From an uncultured Flavobacteriaceae bacterium (GTDB lineage: Bacteria; Bacteroidota; Bacteroidia; Flavobacteriales; Flavobacteriaceae): a stretch of DNA of 64,000 nt. Location: NCBI GenBank assembly GCA_947500585.1, contig CANMSN010000014.1, forward strand, positions 1 through 64,000. Reading direction: 5' to 3'. This document shows, in pieces, positions 9,049 to 18,183 of this stretch; position 1 is the stretch's first letter; each line of letters starts with the position of its first letter. Made by a program: the position numbers and the translations under genes. A model generated the notes under the pieces. It saw nothing but the letters and a program-made list of their open reading frames with translations, had not been told where the DNA came from and made no database searches.

Positions 9049-10470
9049 ATGAGCTCCCTCAAAAAATCAATAAAAAACTTAAAAAATAGACGATTACTTT
9101 CAATCTTTATTTTTGTTTCCATAGTTTCTGTTCTTTTATTGGCTTTCACCTATCTTAAAAAGAAAATTGATTTAGAAATAGTAGCACTGGTTTTATTGAT
9201 TTTAACAGTAGGACAAATTTTTGTGCTTCAGTATTTTTTTAAAAATCAGTTAAAAAACGACTTAATTAAAACCAATTTAAGTGAGCGTATTAATGAATTA
9301 AATAAAAGTTTAGATAGCTTAAATGAAATAGCTGATAATAAAACAATTTACTCAACAAATATGAGCTATGAAATTCGTACACCTTTAAATACAATTTCTG
9401 GAATGCTTAAAATGTTAAAGCAAAGTGATTTGGATCCAAATCAAAAGGCAAAAATTGAGATAGCCGAATATTCTTCAAAGTATTTATCCCAATTATTAAA
9501 TATGGTTACTAATAATGCGGGTATTGATATGGGCAATATTAAATTGAATTTATTGGCCATGGATTTAAAATCAGATTTATCTGAACTTTTTAAAGTTTTT
9601 GAATACCAAGCTTGGGAAAAAGAATTAGACTTTGAATTTAAATTTTTATCTGAAAAGAATAGCAATTTTTTACTTATTGGCGACTCCATACGAATTCAAC
9701 AAATATTGTTTAATTTGATTAATAACGCTATTAAGTATACTAAAACTGGAGAAGTATCTGTAATTGTTGATCAAACTGTTGCTATTGATGACAACCAAAT
9801 CGTAACATTTTATGTTAAAGATACTGGTGTTGGCATACATAAAGATATAGCTAATCAATTTTTTGATAATTCTAAAAAACTAACAAGTTCTATGATTAAG
9901 AATTATGGAGGTGGTGGTTTAGGACTTTCCATGTCGCGTAAACTCATAGAATTAATGGGAGGCCAATTAAAACTAGAAAGTAAGGAAGATGAAGGGTCAA
10001 CTTTTTATTTTAGTATACAATTAAAAAAGACACTTAATAATGTAAAATCTAAAGTGTTAGAAGTAGCACCAATTTTAGAGGCCAAATTTAACGTTTTAGT
10101 AGCCGAGGATAATAGAATGAACCAAAAGGTTATCAAGTTTCTATTAGAAAAACAAGGTGCGGATTGTACATTTGCAAAAAATGGTTTAGAAGCTGTAGAG
10201 CTATATAAAATTTTAGATTTTGATGTGATTTTTATGGATATTTACATGCCAGATATGGATGGCTATGAAGCGACCATAGCTATAAAAAACACAAAAAAAT
10301 ATATAAAAAATAAGACTCCTATAATAGCAGTTTCAGCTAGTGCTTTTGATAAAGATATTGAAAATGCTAAACTCGCAGGCATTGATGAGTTTTTAGCAAA
10401 ACCAATTGATGTTGATAAGCTTAAAAAACTATTAGTTAAATATGCACATCAAGAAAATGAATCTGCTTAA
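9049..10470 (+). CDS. Hybrid histidine kinase with Tyr at the phosphoacceptor position
   Basis: A 473-residue hybrid sensor kinase. Two membrane helices at about residues 15-35 and 44-64 are followed by a short coiled coil, a HisKA-like helix pair, an HATPase domain and a C-terminal receiver domain (about 347-470). The H-box reads MSYEIRTPLN: residue 107 is Tyr (TAT, 9367-9369) where nearly all members have His. The N box (QQILFNLINNAIKYT), G1 (VKDTGVGI) and G2 (GGGGLGLSMS) look intact. The receiver keeps the acidic pair (AEDN), acceptor Asp in FMDIYMPDMDG and Lys in LAKPID. There is no sizeable periplasmic sensor. It therefore cannot autophosphorylate in the usual way and may act as a phosphatase, a receiver-driven switch or a decaying gene. 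It ends 2 bp before the convergent ridA. Confidence 0.85.
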   Translation: MSSLKKSIKNLKNRRLLSIFIFVSIVSVLLLAFTYLKKKIDLEIVALVLLILTVGQIFVLQYFFKNQLKNDLIKTNLSERINELNKSLDSLNEIADNKTIYSTNMSYEIRTPLNTISGMLKMLKQSDLDPNQKAKIEIAEYSSKYLSQLLNMVTNNAGIDMGNIKLNLLAMDLKSDLSELFKVFEYQAWEKELDFEFKFLSEKNSNFLLIGDSIRIQQILFNLINNAIKYTKTGEVSVIVDQTVAIDDNQIVTFYVKDTGVGIHKDIANQFFDNSKKLTSSMIKNYGGGGLGLSMSRKLIELMGGQLKLESKEDEGSTFYFSIQLKKTLNNVKSKVLEVAPILEAKFNVLVAEDNRMNQKVIKFLLEKQGADCTFAKNGLEAVELYKILDFDVIFMDIYMPDMDGYEATIAIKNTKKYIKNKTPIIAVSASAFDKDIENAKLAGIDEFLAKPIDVDKLKKLLVKYAHQENESA

Positions 10471-10472
10471 AT

Positions 10473-10853
10473 TTATTTAACAGCTATCATGCTAATCTCA
10501 ACATTAACATCTTTAGGTAATCTAGCAACTTGTACTGTTTCGCGTGCTGGTGCTTTGGCATCATCAAAATAGCTTCCATAAACGTCGTTTATTAATGCAA
10601 AGTCATCCATATTGCTAATAAAAATAGATGTTTTAACTACGTTGCTAAAGTCCATGTTGGCAGCTTCTAAAACAGCTTTTAAGTTAGTCATAACTTGAGC
10701 AGTTTCCGTTTTTATATTATCTAAAACTAAAACACCTGTTTCTGGGTTGAATGCAATTTGTCCTGAAGTATATAAGGTATTACCACTTAAAACGGCTTGG
10801 TTGTACGGGCCAATAGGAGCTGGTGCATGCGATGTTGTGATTATTTTTTTCAT
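10473..10853 (-). CDS. ridA: RidA family reactive imine/enamine deaminase
   Basis: RidA hydrolyses reactive 2-aminoacrylate and related enamines released by PLP enzymes, forming keto acids and ammonia. The 126-residue length is standard for the YjgF/YER057c/UK114 family. The family signature is complete: PIGPYNQAV near the N-terminus, LYTSGQIAFNPETG, the TNLKAVLEAAN helix, and the C-terminal PARETVQVARLPKDVNVEI with the substrate-binding Arg in PARE. It is cytoplasmic. It sits downstream of the lptD gene on the same strand (71 bp apart) and may share its transcript, but no functional tie to LPS export is implied. Confidence 0.93.
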   Translation of the reverse strand: MKKIITTSHAPAPIGPYNQAVLSGNTLYTSGQIAFNPETGVLVLDNIKTETAQVMTNLKAVLEAANMDFSNVVKTSIFISNMDDFALINDVYGSYFDDAKAPARETVQVARLPKDVNVEISMIAVK

Positions 10854-10924
10854 ATAATATTATTTATTTCATTTTCATGAAGGTGGAAATCTCATTATAC
10901 TTTTTAGAGTTTAAATACCTTTGC

Positions 10925-13645
10925 TTAAAGCTGAATATCTGGTTGCAATCTTTTTTCATATTTTAAATCTTGTAAAATACTAGATTTTATACCGATGAAG
11001 AAGTTCCAAGATTTATTGGCGCTAAAAGGTATCCAACTAAAATTCATGCGCCAACTTAGTAAATCACGCTCAAAACGTAATTGGGTGTATGTAAATCCAG
11101 CATTCTTTAAATCATATCCTGATGATCCTCCAATGGACCATTTTTCAGATAATTGTATATCCCCTGAAAACATAAGAGAATGCGACGAAATTTCATTTTG
11201 TCTACTGGAGTTTGAATAGTTTACTGCATAGGCAATACGCAAACTCCAAGGCACTTTGTAGTTATATAAAGCACTTGGTTTATCTTCTTCATCTTTTTTG
11301 TTGTCTTCGTCTTCATCTTTACCAAATTGCTGGTTTGCAAAGTCTAAATCTTTTGGTAAGAAATCTTCAGAATTATTGAGGTTTCTGTTTTTATCACCTT
11401 TATTATCACTTTTTTTACTGGATATAGACCAACTTGTTGTTAGGTTGGCAGATGTTACCCTAAATAAACTACCACCGTTATCTATATTAAATTTATTTAT
11501 TCTGTTATTGTTATTATCTAAAGCATAAGGGTCTAAAGTAGCTCCAAAGTTTACACTCATTTGGTTATCAAAAAGCTGTGTACCACCACTCATTCTTACA
11601 GGACTCCATTGTAATGAATCGCCAGCAAAATTATAAGATGTCGAGAAATTTAAGTTATTTAAAAGGGTTATTTTTTTGGGCTCTGTAGCTGTACTGTCTT
11701 TGTCTCTTACTTTGGCCTCTAAATTATTAGATATTGAAATGCCCATTGAACTAGAAAAGTTCTGATTAGGTGATCCAAAAAGGCCTTGTTCAAATCTGGA
11801 ATACTCTAAATTTGTATTATCTAGTATAAGATCTATTTCTTCTGCTGTAAAGCCATCAGCATTTACAACTTCGGCACTTTCATAATATTTATCAAAAGCA
11901 GGGTTTATGTTATAACTTATTGATGGACGCATAACATGCCTAATCGCTTTAATTTTTTTGTCCTGCCCGTCTTTTTCAAAATTAAACATACCATAAACGG
12001 TTGTTCCTAAACTAGTGGTAAAATTGTATGTTCTAAAAGTGTCAAAGCCATTTATTTCTTCCTCAACTAATTCGCGTTCTGCGAGGTTATATGTTTTGTT
12101 TAAAGTTTTAAAAGTCCAAACTTCGTTATAATTAGTACTGGCGCTTAAACTAAAATATTTAAATATTTTAAAGTTAGTACTCAACGGAATGCTATGTTGA
12201 AAACCAGCTTCAGCATCATTAAACATCTCCTTTTTAAAGAAAAGCGAATCTGTAGTTTGAATTCTATTTTCACCTCTTACATTATATTGTAAATTAATAT
12301 TTTGAATGATACCTTTATTTGTTCCCGTTTTTGAAGCAAAAGGAAATATTCTACCAACACTACCCTGAAAAGTAGGAAGCGTCATGTTAATTTCTTCAGT
12401 ATTTGTATTTTGAGAATGTGTAGCTGTGAGGCTAAAATTAACTTGAGGCTCACCCTCGAAGGTTTTTGAATAGGAAACCGAAGAAGCCAATGTGTTATTT
12501 AAAAATGACCCTGCATTGATTTGATTAATTGAAGAACGAAAATAGGTGCTGCTACCTAAATTAACAGATGCCGAAAACCTAGAACTAGGATTTGCTTTTG
12601 TGTCCTGACTGTGCGACCACCTTAGGTTGTAAATTGTAGATTTTGCATAATCTGGAAAACCACGTTCACTGGTTATTAAGTTTTCAAATCTAAAAGCTAA
12701 GTTGCCTCTAAATTTGTAGCGTTTTGCATACGTATTTTCTAAACGAAAACCATAACTACCATTGGTGTAATAATCTGCTAAAACAGCTAGATCAACATAA
12801 TCGCTAATGGCAAAATAATAACCGCCGTTTTGTAAAAAGTAACCACGATCGTTTTGTTCTCCAAAACTCGGAATAATAATTCCAGAAGTATGTTTTTCCG
12901 TTTGAGGGAAAAAACTAAATGGCATCCAAACAGGAGTAGGAACATCGTATATATACAATCCAGCTGCTCCTGTTACAATCTTTTTACCTGGTACAATCTT
13001 TGCTTTTAATAATCTAATATAATAATCAGGATCTTCTAAATCTTCAGCAGTTGTATATTTAGCTTCTTTTAAGAAATAAACCGAATCATTTTCCTTTTTA
13101 GTAATTGATGCGATTACAGTGCCTTCTCCCTGTTCTGTTTTAGAGTTATAAATAAGTGCTTTTTTGCTTTTGGTATTGAAAATAATGGAGTCTGGCTCAA
13201 CTACACTAGAACCTTGAGTAAAAACGGGTTTTTGTGTGTAGCCCTCTAAAGAGTCAATAATACCTTTTGCATAAACCGTATTTGTATCGTAATCAATTAT
13301 AATACTTCCAGCTGTAATATTCATATCACCATAATCAATCTTTGCTTCATTATATAGATATAATTTATGTTTTTTATGATTAAATTTAGTGTAATCAGTA
13401 GCATTATAAATAACCGTATGTTCTAAAAAATCTTTTTTGGGCTTAATAGAATCTGTAAGTGTAGAATCTTGAGCTTTTTCAGAAACTATAGGCGCAATTA
13501 GGCTATCTTTTTCTATAATAACTGTTTCCTTTACAATGGGTTTTATAGAATCTTGCGATTTCTTAATATCTTGAGCAAAGCTAAACGTGTTTATAAACAC
13601 TGTAAAACTTAATGCAAAAAGTATTTTAAAGTTGTTTGTACGCAA
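10925..13645 (-). CDS. lptD: LPS-assembly outer membrane protein LptD
   Basis: LptD places lipopolysaccharide in the outer leaflet of the outer membrane. A signal peptide ending FSFAQ is followed by a low-complexity linker, an OstA-like periplasmic domain (about residues 75-200 with repeated YNATDYTKF/AKIDYGDMNITAG-type strands) and a long C-terminal beta-barrel with many alternating aromatic strands. Length, about 907 residues, fits Bacteroidota LptD. No ATG lies near the front. I chose TTG at 13645 (MRTNNFKILFALSF...), which gives a normal signal peptide and follows a promoter-like sequence; the longest open frame begins at a TTG at 13696, which I read as the -33 element. It is divergent from the amidase gene. 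Confidence 0.82.
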   Translation of the reverse strand: MRTNNFKILFALSFTVFINTFSFAQDIKKSQDSIKPIVKETVIIEKDSLIAPIVSEKAQDSTLTDSIKPKKDFLEHTVIYNATDYTKFNHKKHKLYLYNEAKIDYGDMNITAGSIIIDYDTNTVYAKGIIDSLEGYTQKPVFTQGSSVVEPDSIIFNTKSKKALIYNSKTEQGEGTVIASITKKENDSVYFLKEAKYTTAEDLEDPDYYIRLLKAKIVPGKKIVTGAAGLYIYDVPTPVWMPFSFFPQTEKHTSGIIIPSFGEQNDRGYFLQNGGYYFAISDYVDLAVLADYYTNGSYGFRLENTYAKRYKFRGNLAFRFENLITSERGFPDYAKSTIYNLRWSHSQDTKANPSSRFSASVNLGSSTYFRSSINQINAGSFLNNTLASSVSYSKTFEGEPQVNFSLTATHSQNTNTEEINMTLPTFQGSVGRIFPFASKTGTNKGIIQNINLQYNVRGENRIQTTDSLFFKKEMFNDAEAGFQHSIPLSTNFKIFKYFSLSASTNYNEVWTFKTLNKTYNLAERELVEEEINGFDTFRTYNFTTSLGTTVYGMFNFEKDGQDKKIKAIRHVMRPSISYNINPAFDKYYESAEVVNADGFTAEEIDLILDNTNLEYSRFEQGLFGSPNQNFSSSMGISISNNLEAKVRDKDSTATEPKKITLLNNLNFSTSYNFAGDSLQWSPVRMSGGTQLFDNQMSVNFGATLDPYALDNNNNRINKFNIDNGGSLFRVTSANLTTSWSISSKKSDNKGDKNRNLNNSEDFLPKDLDFANQQFGKDEDEDNKKDEEDKPSALYNYKVPWSLRIAYAVNYSNSSRQNEISSHSLMFSGDIQLSEKWSIGGSSGYDLKNAGFTYTQLRFERDLLSWRMNFSWIPFSANKSWNFFIGIKSSILQDLKYEKRLQPDIQL

Positions 13646-13665
13646 CGCTTTTAAATGTATTTTTG

Positions 13666-13696
13666 TAAAAGTATGGCTCGGTTTTTGAAAAGCCAA
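13666..13696 (-). promoter_or_regulatory. Likely promoter of lptD
   Basis: On the minus strand TTG (13696-13694), a 20-base spacer and TACTTTTA (13673-13666) match the TTG-N19/20-TAnnTTTG consensus at all but the last base. It places transcription start shortly before the TTG codon at 13645 and supports that start. Confidence 0.35.
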
Positions 13697-13811
13697 AATT
13701 ACATATATTTTTCTGTGATTGATTTAATATTCAATTAAAAATTTGAAATTAAATATGCACTCAATTTGATTGTGTAATAAACCGAGTTTTTTAGTCGTTG
13801 AATCATTAATA

Positions 13812-13842
13812 TTGTTTTTCAGTAAAATGATATTTATAATTG
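13812..13842 (+). promoter_or_regulatory. Likely promoter of the amidase gene
   Basis: TTG at 13812-13814, a 20-base spacer and TATAATTG at 13835-13842 give one mismatch to the flavobacterial consensus, 26 bases before the ATG at 13868. Confidence 0.4.
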
Positions 13843-13867
13843 CGATCAAAACATTATAATACACCAT

Positions 13868-14983
13868 ATGAAAACGAACACGATATTACTTTTCGTATTA
13901 TTTATAATAGTATTAACATTCTCTTCATTTATAAAAACTGAAGATTATGCTACAACAGATAAATTTGTAGTAGTGCTTGATGCTGGCCATGGCGGTAAAG
14001 ATCCTGGAAACTTAGGAAATGGCTATAAAGAAAAAAATATTGCACTAAGTATTGTATTAGAAATAGGAAAGGAACTTGAAAAAAATCCTGATATAGAAGT
14101 AGTGTATACTCGTAAAAGAGATGTGTTTATTGAGCTTTACGATAGACCAAAAATTGCAAATGAAGCTAATGCAGACTTATTTGTATCTGTACATTGCGAT
14201 TCTCACACTTCACAGGCTTATGGAGCTGGAACTTTTGTTATGGGAATTAATAAAATCTCACAAAATTTAAGCGTGGCAAAAAAGGAAAATGCCGTTATTT
14301 TTCTTGAAGATAATTATGAAGAAAAATACGGTGGGTTCGATCCTAATTCACCAGAATCATTAATAGGTTCTTCTTTAATAGTAGAAGAGTATTTGGACCA
14401 AAGTATATTGGCGGCAAGTTTTATTCAAAAAAATATGGTGTCCAATTTAAAACGAAAAGATAGAAAAGTAAAGCAAGATGTTTTTTGGGTGCTACATGCC
14501 ACATTTATGCCGAGTGTTTTAGTTGAAACTGGGTTTTTAACAAATAATAAGGAAGGTTCATATCTTAATTCAAAAAAAGGACAAATTGAAATGGCTCGGG
14601 AAATAGCTAGAGGTATTATTGAGTATAAAGAAAGTGTGGATAACAATGTAGGAAGCCATGTTTTTGATGATATTATTACTGAAACAATATCCACAAAAGA
14701 AAATGAATCTGTTTCTGATGATATTGTTTTTAAAGTACAAATTGCAGCAAGTTCTAATGCTATAGCTACACAACCATACAACTTTAAAGGCTTAAATGAA
14801 ATTTCTAGGGTTGAAGAAGAGGGGCTTTATAAATATTTTTACGGCAGTACTTCAAATTACGATGAAACAAAAAAGTTAACCGAAGAAGCTATAAACAAAG
14901 GTTATAACAATAGTTTTATTGTGGCATTTAAGAATGATAAGAAAATATCGTTAACCGAAGCTTTAAAAACAACAGCTAATTAG
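13868..14983 (+). CDS. N-acetylmuramoyl-L-alanine amidase (Amidase_3) with SPOR-like C-terminus
   Basis: A zinc amidase that cuts the bond between N-acetylmuramic acid and L-alanine in peptidoglycan, in the periplasm, usually during cell separation. A membrane anchor or signal segment lies at about residues 6-22. The Amidase_3 domain (about 34-245) shows zinc ligands His in LDAGHGGKDPG, Glu in YKEKNIAL and His in FVSVHCDSH, and the catalytic Glu in LVETGFL. The final 85 residues (from VFKVQIAASSNA) resemble a SPOR peptidoglycan-binding fold. It is 371 residues long. It leads a plus-strand run with the MCE-family gene 49 bp downstream, an arrangement I recall as common in Flavobacteriaceae. 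Confidence 0.88.
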   Translation: MKTNTILLFVLFIIVLTFSSFIKTEDYATTDKFVVVLDAGHGGKDPGNLGNGYKEKNIALSIVLEIGKELEKNPDIEVVYTRKRDVFIELYDRPKIANEANADLFVSVHCDSHTSQAYGAGTFVMGINKISQNLSVAKKENAVIFLEDNYEEKYGGFDPNSPESLIGSSLIVEEYLDQSILAASFIQKNMVSNLKRKDRKVKQDVFWVLHATFMPSVLVETGFLTNNKEGSYLNSKKGQIEMAREIARGIIEYKESVDNNVGSHVFDDIITETISTKENESVSDDIVFKVQIAASSNAIATQPYNFKGLNEISRVEEEGLYKYFYGSTSNYDETKKLTEEAINKGYNNSFIVAFKNDKKISLTEALKTTAN

Positions 14984-15032
14984 GTCGTTTCTTTTTTAAT
15001 TTAATTAAATTTGTTTATCTAATACATTTAGT

Positions 15033-15995
15033 TTGAAAATTACAAAAGAAATCAAAGTTGCATTATTAGTTCTTTCAGGAATTCTCCTTTTCATTTTTGG
15101 ATTTAATTATTTAAAGGGACAAAATTTACTTGGTTCCTCAAGAACTTTTTATGCACTGTACGATAATGTTGAAGGTTTAACAGCATCTACTCCAGTTACT
15201 ATTAACGGCATGCCTGTTGGGAAAGTTATTGACATTAGTTTTAAAGGCGACGGTTCTGGCAAACTTTTAGTGAAGCTTTTGGTAGATAGTGAGTTCCAAT
15301 TTTCCAAAAATAGTAAAGCAGAACTTTATGAAACAGGACTTATTGGAGGTAAAGCCATAGCCATAGTTCCAGCTTTTGATGGCGCAGAAAAAGCCATGGA
15401 TGAATCTTATTTAGATGGTGGTGTTAAAGCAGGATTAAGTGAACTTGTAAATCAACGTTTAACACCATTACAAGAAAAAATTGAAAAAATGATGCTTAGT
15501 GCAGACGAACTTCTTGTAAATTTAAATGAAGTTTTTGATGATAAAACAAAAAATAATTTAAAAGCAAGTATAGCTGGATTAAATGGAACCATAAGCTCAT
15601 TCAAGGAAACATCAAATAGCTTGAATCAAACGGTAAAGAACAATCAAAAATATATTGATAGTATATTATCGAATGCAAGTTCGCTAACATCAAACTTAAA
15701 TAAAATAACTAGTGATTTAGATGAAGCCGAATTAGGAGAAACCATAGAAAGTTTACAATCCACACTTCAAAAATTTGATAGTATTTTAGAAGGTCTAGAA
15801 AAAGGCGATGGTAGCATGGGAAAACTGCTTAAAGATGAAGCACTATATGACAATTTGGAAGGAGCTAGTTTACAATTAGAACAACTACTTCAAGACATGA
15901 AGATAAATCCAAAACGTTATGTTCACTTCTCTCTTTTTGGAAAAAAACCAAAACAGTATGATGCTCAAGGCAATGAAATTGAACAAGAAGATTAA
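15033..15995 (+). CDS. MlaD/MCE family phospholipid-transport protein
   Basis: MCE proteins bind lipids and help move phospholipids between the inner and outer membranes. The 320-residue protein has an N-terminal transmembrane helix (about residues 8-26), a single MCE domain (about 38-115, with VEGLTASTPVTINGMPVGKV) and a long helical tail rich in Asn and Ser that probably forms a coiled-coil needle. The start is TTG at 15033; no ATG in frame gives the conserved MKITKEIK N-terminus. The partner permease (MlaE) and ATPase (MlaF) genes are not in the window. It is 4 bp ahead of the Fe-S membrane protein gene, so the two are co-transcribed. Confidence 0.86.
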   Translation: MKITKEIKVALLVLSGILLFIFGFNYLKGQNLLGSSRTFYALYDNVEGLTASTPVTINGMPVGKVIDISFKGDGSGKLLVKLLVDSEFQFSKNSKAELYETGLIGGKAIAIVPAFDGAEKAMDESYLDGGVKAGLSELVNQRLTPLQEKIEKMMLSADELLVNLNEVFDDKTKNNLKASIAGLNGTISSFKETSNSLNQTVKNNQKYIDSILSNASSLTSNLNKITSDLDEAELGETIESLQSTLQKFDSILEGLEKGDGSMGKLLKDEALYDNLEGASLQLEQLLQDMKINPKRYVHFSLFGKKPKQYDAQGNEIEQED

Positions 15996-15998
15996 TAT

Positions 15999-17312
15999 AT
16001 GAATTATTTACCTAACATACTTTTTACAATTATACTCATTGTTGGTGTGGGTTATTTTACAAAAAACGTAAAGAAGCTTATCCGTAATATCAAGTTAGGG
16101 CAAGATGTGGATATTAGTGATAATAAACCACAGCGTTGGAAAAACATGGCGATGATTGCTTTGGGGCAAAGTAAAATGATACGTCGGCCAATAGCTGGTT
16201 TTTTACATGTTGTAGTTTACATTGGGTTTATTATAATTAATATAGAAGTTTTAGAAATTATTATTGACGGTATTTTTGGGACCCATAGAATTGGCTTAAA
16301 AGTTATTCCAAAATCTGTCTACGGTTTTTTAATTGGGGCTTTTGAAGTTCTAGCTGTTTTAGTATTTGTTTCAGTAATTTTATTCTGGACACGAAGAAAC
16401 ATTATAAAATTAAAACGTTTCTGGAAAAGTGAAATGACAAGTTGGCCTAAAAATGATGGAAATTTTATCCTTTATTTTGAAATGGTATTAATGACGCTCT
16501 TTTTAGTTATGAATGCCACCGATTTGGATTTTCAAGCTATGAATTCAGGAAATGTAATAAGTCAGTTTATAGAACCTTTGTTTTCAAATGTATCAGAAAG
16601 TACGTTACATTTTATTGAAAGAGGCGCTTGGTGGCTTCATATCATCGGTATTTTAGTGTTCTTAAATTACCTTTATTTTTCTAAACATTTACACATTTTA
16701 TTGGCGTTTCCAAACACATATTTTGGTAAGTTAACTCCACAAGGGCAATTTAATAATGTAGAGGCTGTAACCAAAGAAGTTAAAATGATGATGGATCCAA
16801 ACATAGATCCATTCGCAGCACCAGCAGAAGGAACAGAAGGACAGATACCTGCAAAGTTCGGAGCAAGTGATGTGCAAGATTTAAGTTGGGTAAGCCTATT
16901 AAATGCATATACTTGTACGGAATGTGGGCGTTGTACAAGTGAATGTCCTGCTAATCAAACAGGGAAAAAATTATCACCTCGTAAAATTATGATGGATACC
17001 CGCGACCGTTTAGAGGAAGTTGGTAAAAACATAGATACAAATAAAGGTGAATTTAAAGATGATGGAAAGCAATTACTAGATAATTACATAACTCGAGAAG
17101 AGCTTTGGGCTTGTACCTCATGTAATGCATGTGTAGAAGCTTGCCCTGTTAGTATAGATCCACTATCAATTATTTTAGAAATGCGTCGTTATTTAGTTAT
17201 GGAACAATCAGCTGCTCCAGTAGAACTGAATAATATGATGAGCAATATAGAAAACAATGGAGCTCCATGGCCATACAATCAAATGGATAGATTAAATTGG
17301 AAAAATGAATAG
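15999..17312 (+). CDS. Membrane (4Fe-4S) oxidoreductase, HdrE/HdrC-like fusion
   Basis: A 437-residue redox protein. The N-terminal half has about five membrane helices with His residues that could bind haem, as in NarI/HdrE subunits. The C-terminal half carries two 4Fe-4S motifs, CTECGRCTSECP and CTSCNACVEACP, as in HdrC/glycolate-oxidase Fe-S subunits. It probably transfers electrons between the quinone pool and the CCG-domain protein encoded 80 bp downstream; donor and acceptor are unknown. The family is often labelled only as a Fe-S binding protein or Fe-S oxidoreductase. It follows the MCE gene by 3 bp. Confidence 0.85.
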   Translation: MNYLPNILFTIILIVGVGYFTKNVKKLIRNIKLGQDVDISDNKPQRWKNMAMIALGQSKMIRRPIAGFLHVVVYIGFIIINIEVLEIIIDGIFGTHRIGLKVIPKSVYGFLIGAFEVLAVLVFVSVILFWTRRNIIKLKRFWKSEMTSWPKNDGNFILYFEMVLMTLFLVMNATDLDFQAMNSGNVISQFIEPLFSNVSESTLHFIERGAWWLHIIGILVFLNYLYFSKHLHILLAFPNTYFGKLTPQGQFNNVEAVTKEVKMMMDPNIDPFAAPAEGTEGQIPAKFGASDVQDLSWVSLLNAYTCTECGRCTSECPANQTGKKLSPRKIMMDTRDRLEEVGKNIDTNKGEFKDDGKQLLDNYITREELWACTSCNACVEACPVSIDPLSIILEMRRYLVMEQSAAPVELNNMMSNIENNGAPWPYNQMDRLNWKNE

Positions 17313-17317
17313 AAAAC

Positions 17318-17370
17318 TTAGTTTAGAAGTTGATAAGTTAAACGTTTAGGCAACTAAACTTCTAAACTAA
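17318..17370 (+). repeat. 14-bp inverted repeat between the two Fe-S genes
   Basis: TTAGTTTAGAAGTT at 17318-17331 is perfectly complementary to 17357-17370, leaving a 25-base loop. It fills most of the 79-bp gap between the genes. No long T-run follows, so it looks more like an mRNA-processing or stabilising stem than a full terminator. Confidence 0.6.
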
Positions 17371-17391
17371 TAAACATATAACCTCAAAAAC

Positions 17392-18183
17392 ATGAGCGAA
17401 TTACTAAAAGTACCAACAATGGCCGAATTTATGGCACAAGGTAAACAACCAGAAGTATTGTTTTGGGTGGGTTGCTCTGGGAGTTTTGATGATAGAGCAA
17501 AAAAAATAACCAAAGCTTTTGTTAAACTATTGAATAAAGCTAATGTTGAATTTGCGGTTCTAGGTACTGAAGAAAGTTGCACAGGCGATCCAGCAAAACG
17601 AGCGGGAAATGAGTTTTTGTTTCAAATGCAAGCCGTTACAAATATTGAAGTTTTAAATGCATACGAAGTAAAAAAAATTGTAACAGCTTGTCCACATTGC
17701 TTCAATACAATAAAAAATGAATACCCAGAATTAGGTGGTAATTATGAGGTTATGCACCATACTCAATTTTTAAAAACCTTATTAGATGAAGGACGCTTAA
17801 CTATTGAGGGTGGAAAATATAAAGGAAAACGCATTACATTTCATGATCCTTGTTATTTAGGACGTGCAAACAATGTTTATGAAGCGCCAAGAGAATTAAT
17901 TCAGAAGTTAGAGGCTGAATTAGTTGAAATGAAAAACTGCAAGCGTAACGGACTTTGTTGCGGAGCTGGAGGTGCACAAATGTTTAAAGATGCCGAAAAA
18001 GGAGATAAAGAAGTAAATATAGAGCGCACCGAACAAGCTTTAGATATTAAACCAGAAATTATTGCAGCGGGTTGCCCGTTTTGTAATACCATGATGACTG
18101 ACGGCATAAAAGCTAAAGAAAAGGAGCGTGATGTAGCCGTTATGGATATTGCAGAATTAATTGCTAATGCACAAGATTTATAA
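17392..18183 (+). CDS. CCG-domain Fe-S protein, HdrB/HdrD-like
   Basis: A 263-residue cytoplasmic protein with two cysteine-rich CCG-type domains as in heterodisulfide reductase subunit B, GlpC and LutA. Visible cysteine sets are CTGDPAKR and TACPHCFNTIKNEYP for the first, and HDPCYLGR, NGLCCGAGGAQMF and AAGCPFCNTMM for the second. Such domains bind unusual Fe-S clusters and pass or split electrons. The upstream gene supplies the membrane and ferredoxin-like parts, so the two together make a complete Hdr-like module. The physiological substrate in flavobacteria is not clear. Its stop overlaps the next start by one base (TAATG). Confidence 0.87.
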   Translation: MSELLKVPTMAEFMAQGKQPEVLFWVGCSGSFDDRAKKITKAFVKLLNKANVEFAVLGTEESCTGDPAKRAGNEFLFQMQAVTNIEVLNAYEVKKIVTACPHCFNTIKNEYPELGGNYEVMHHTQFLKTLLDEGRLTIEGGKYKGKRITFHDPCYLGRANNVYEAPRELIQKLEAELVEMKNCKRNGLCCGAGGAQMFKDAEKGDKEVNIERTEQALDIKPEIIAAGCPFCNTMMTDGIKAKEKERDVAVMDIAELIANAQDL

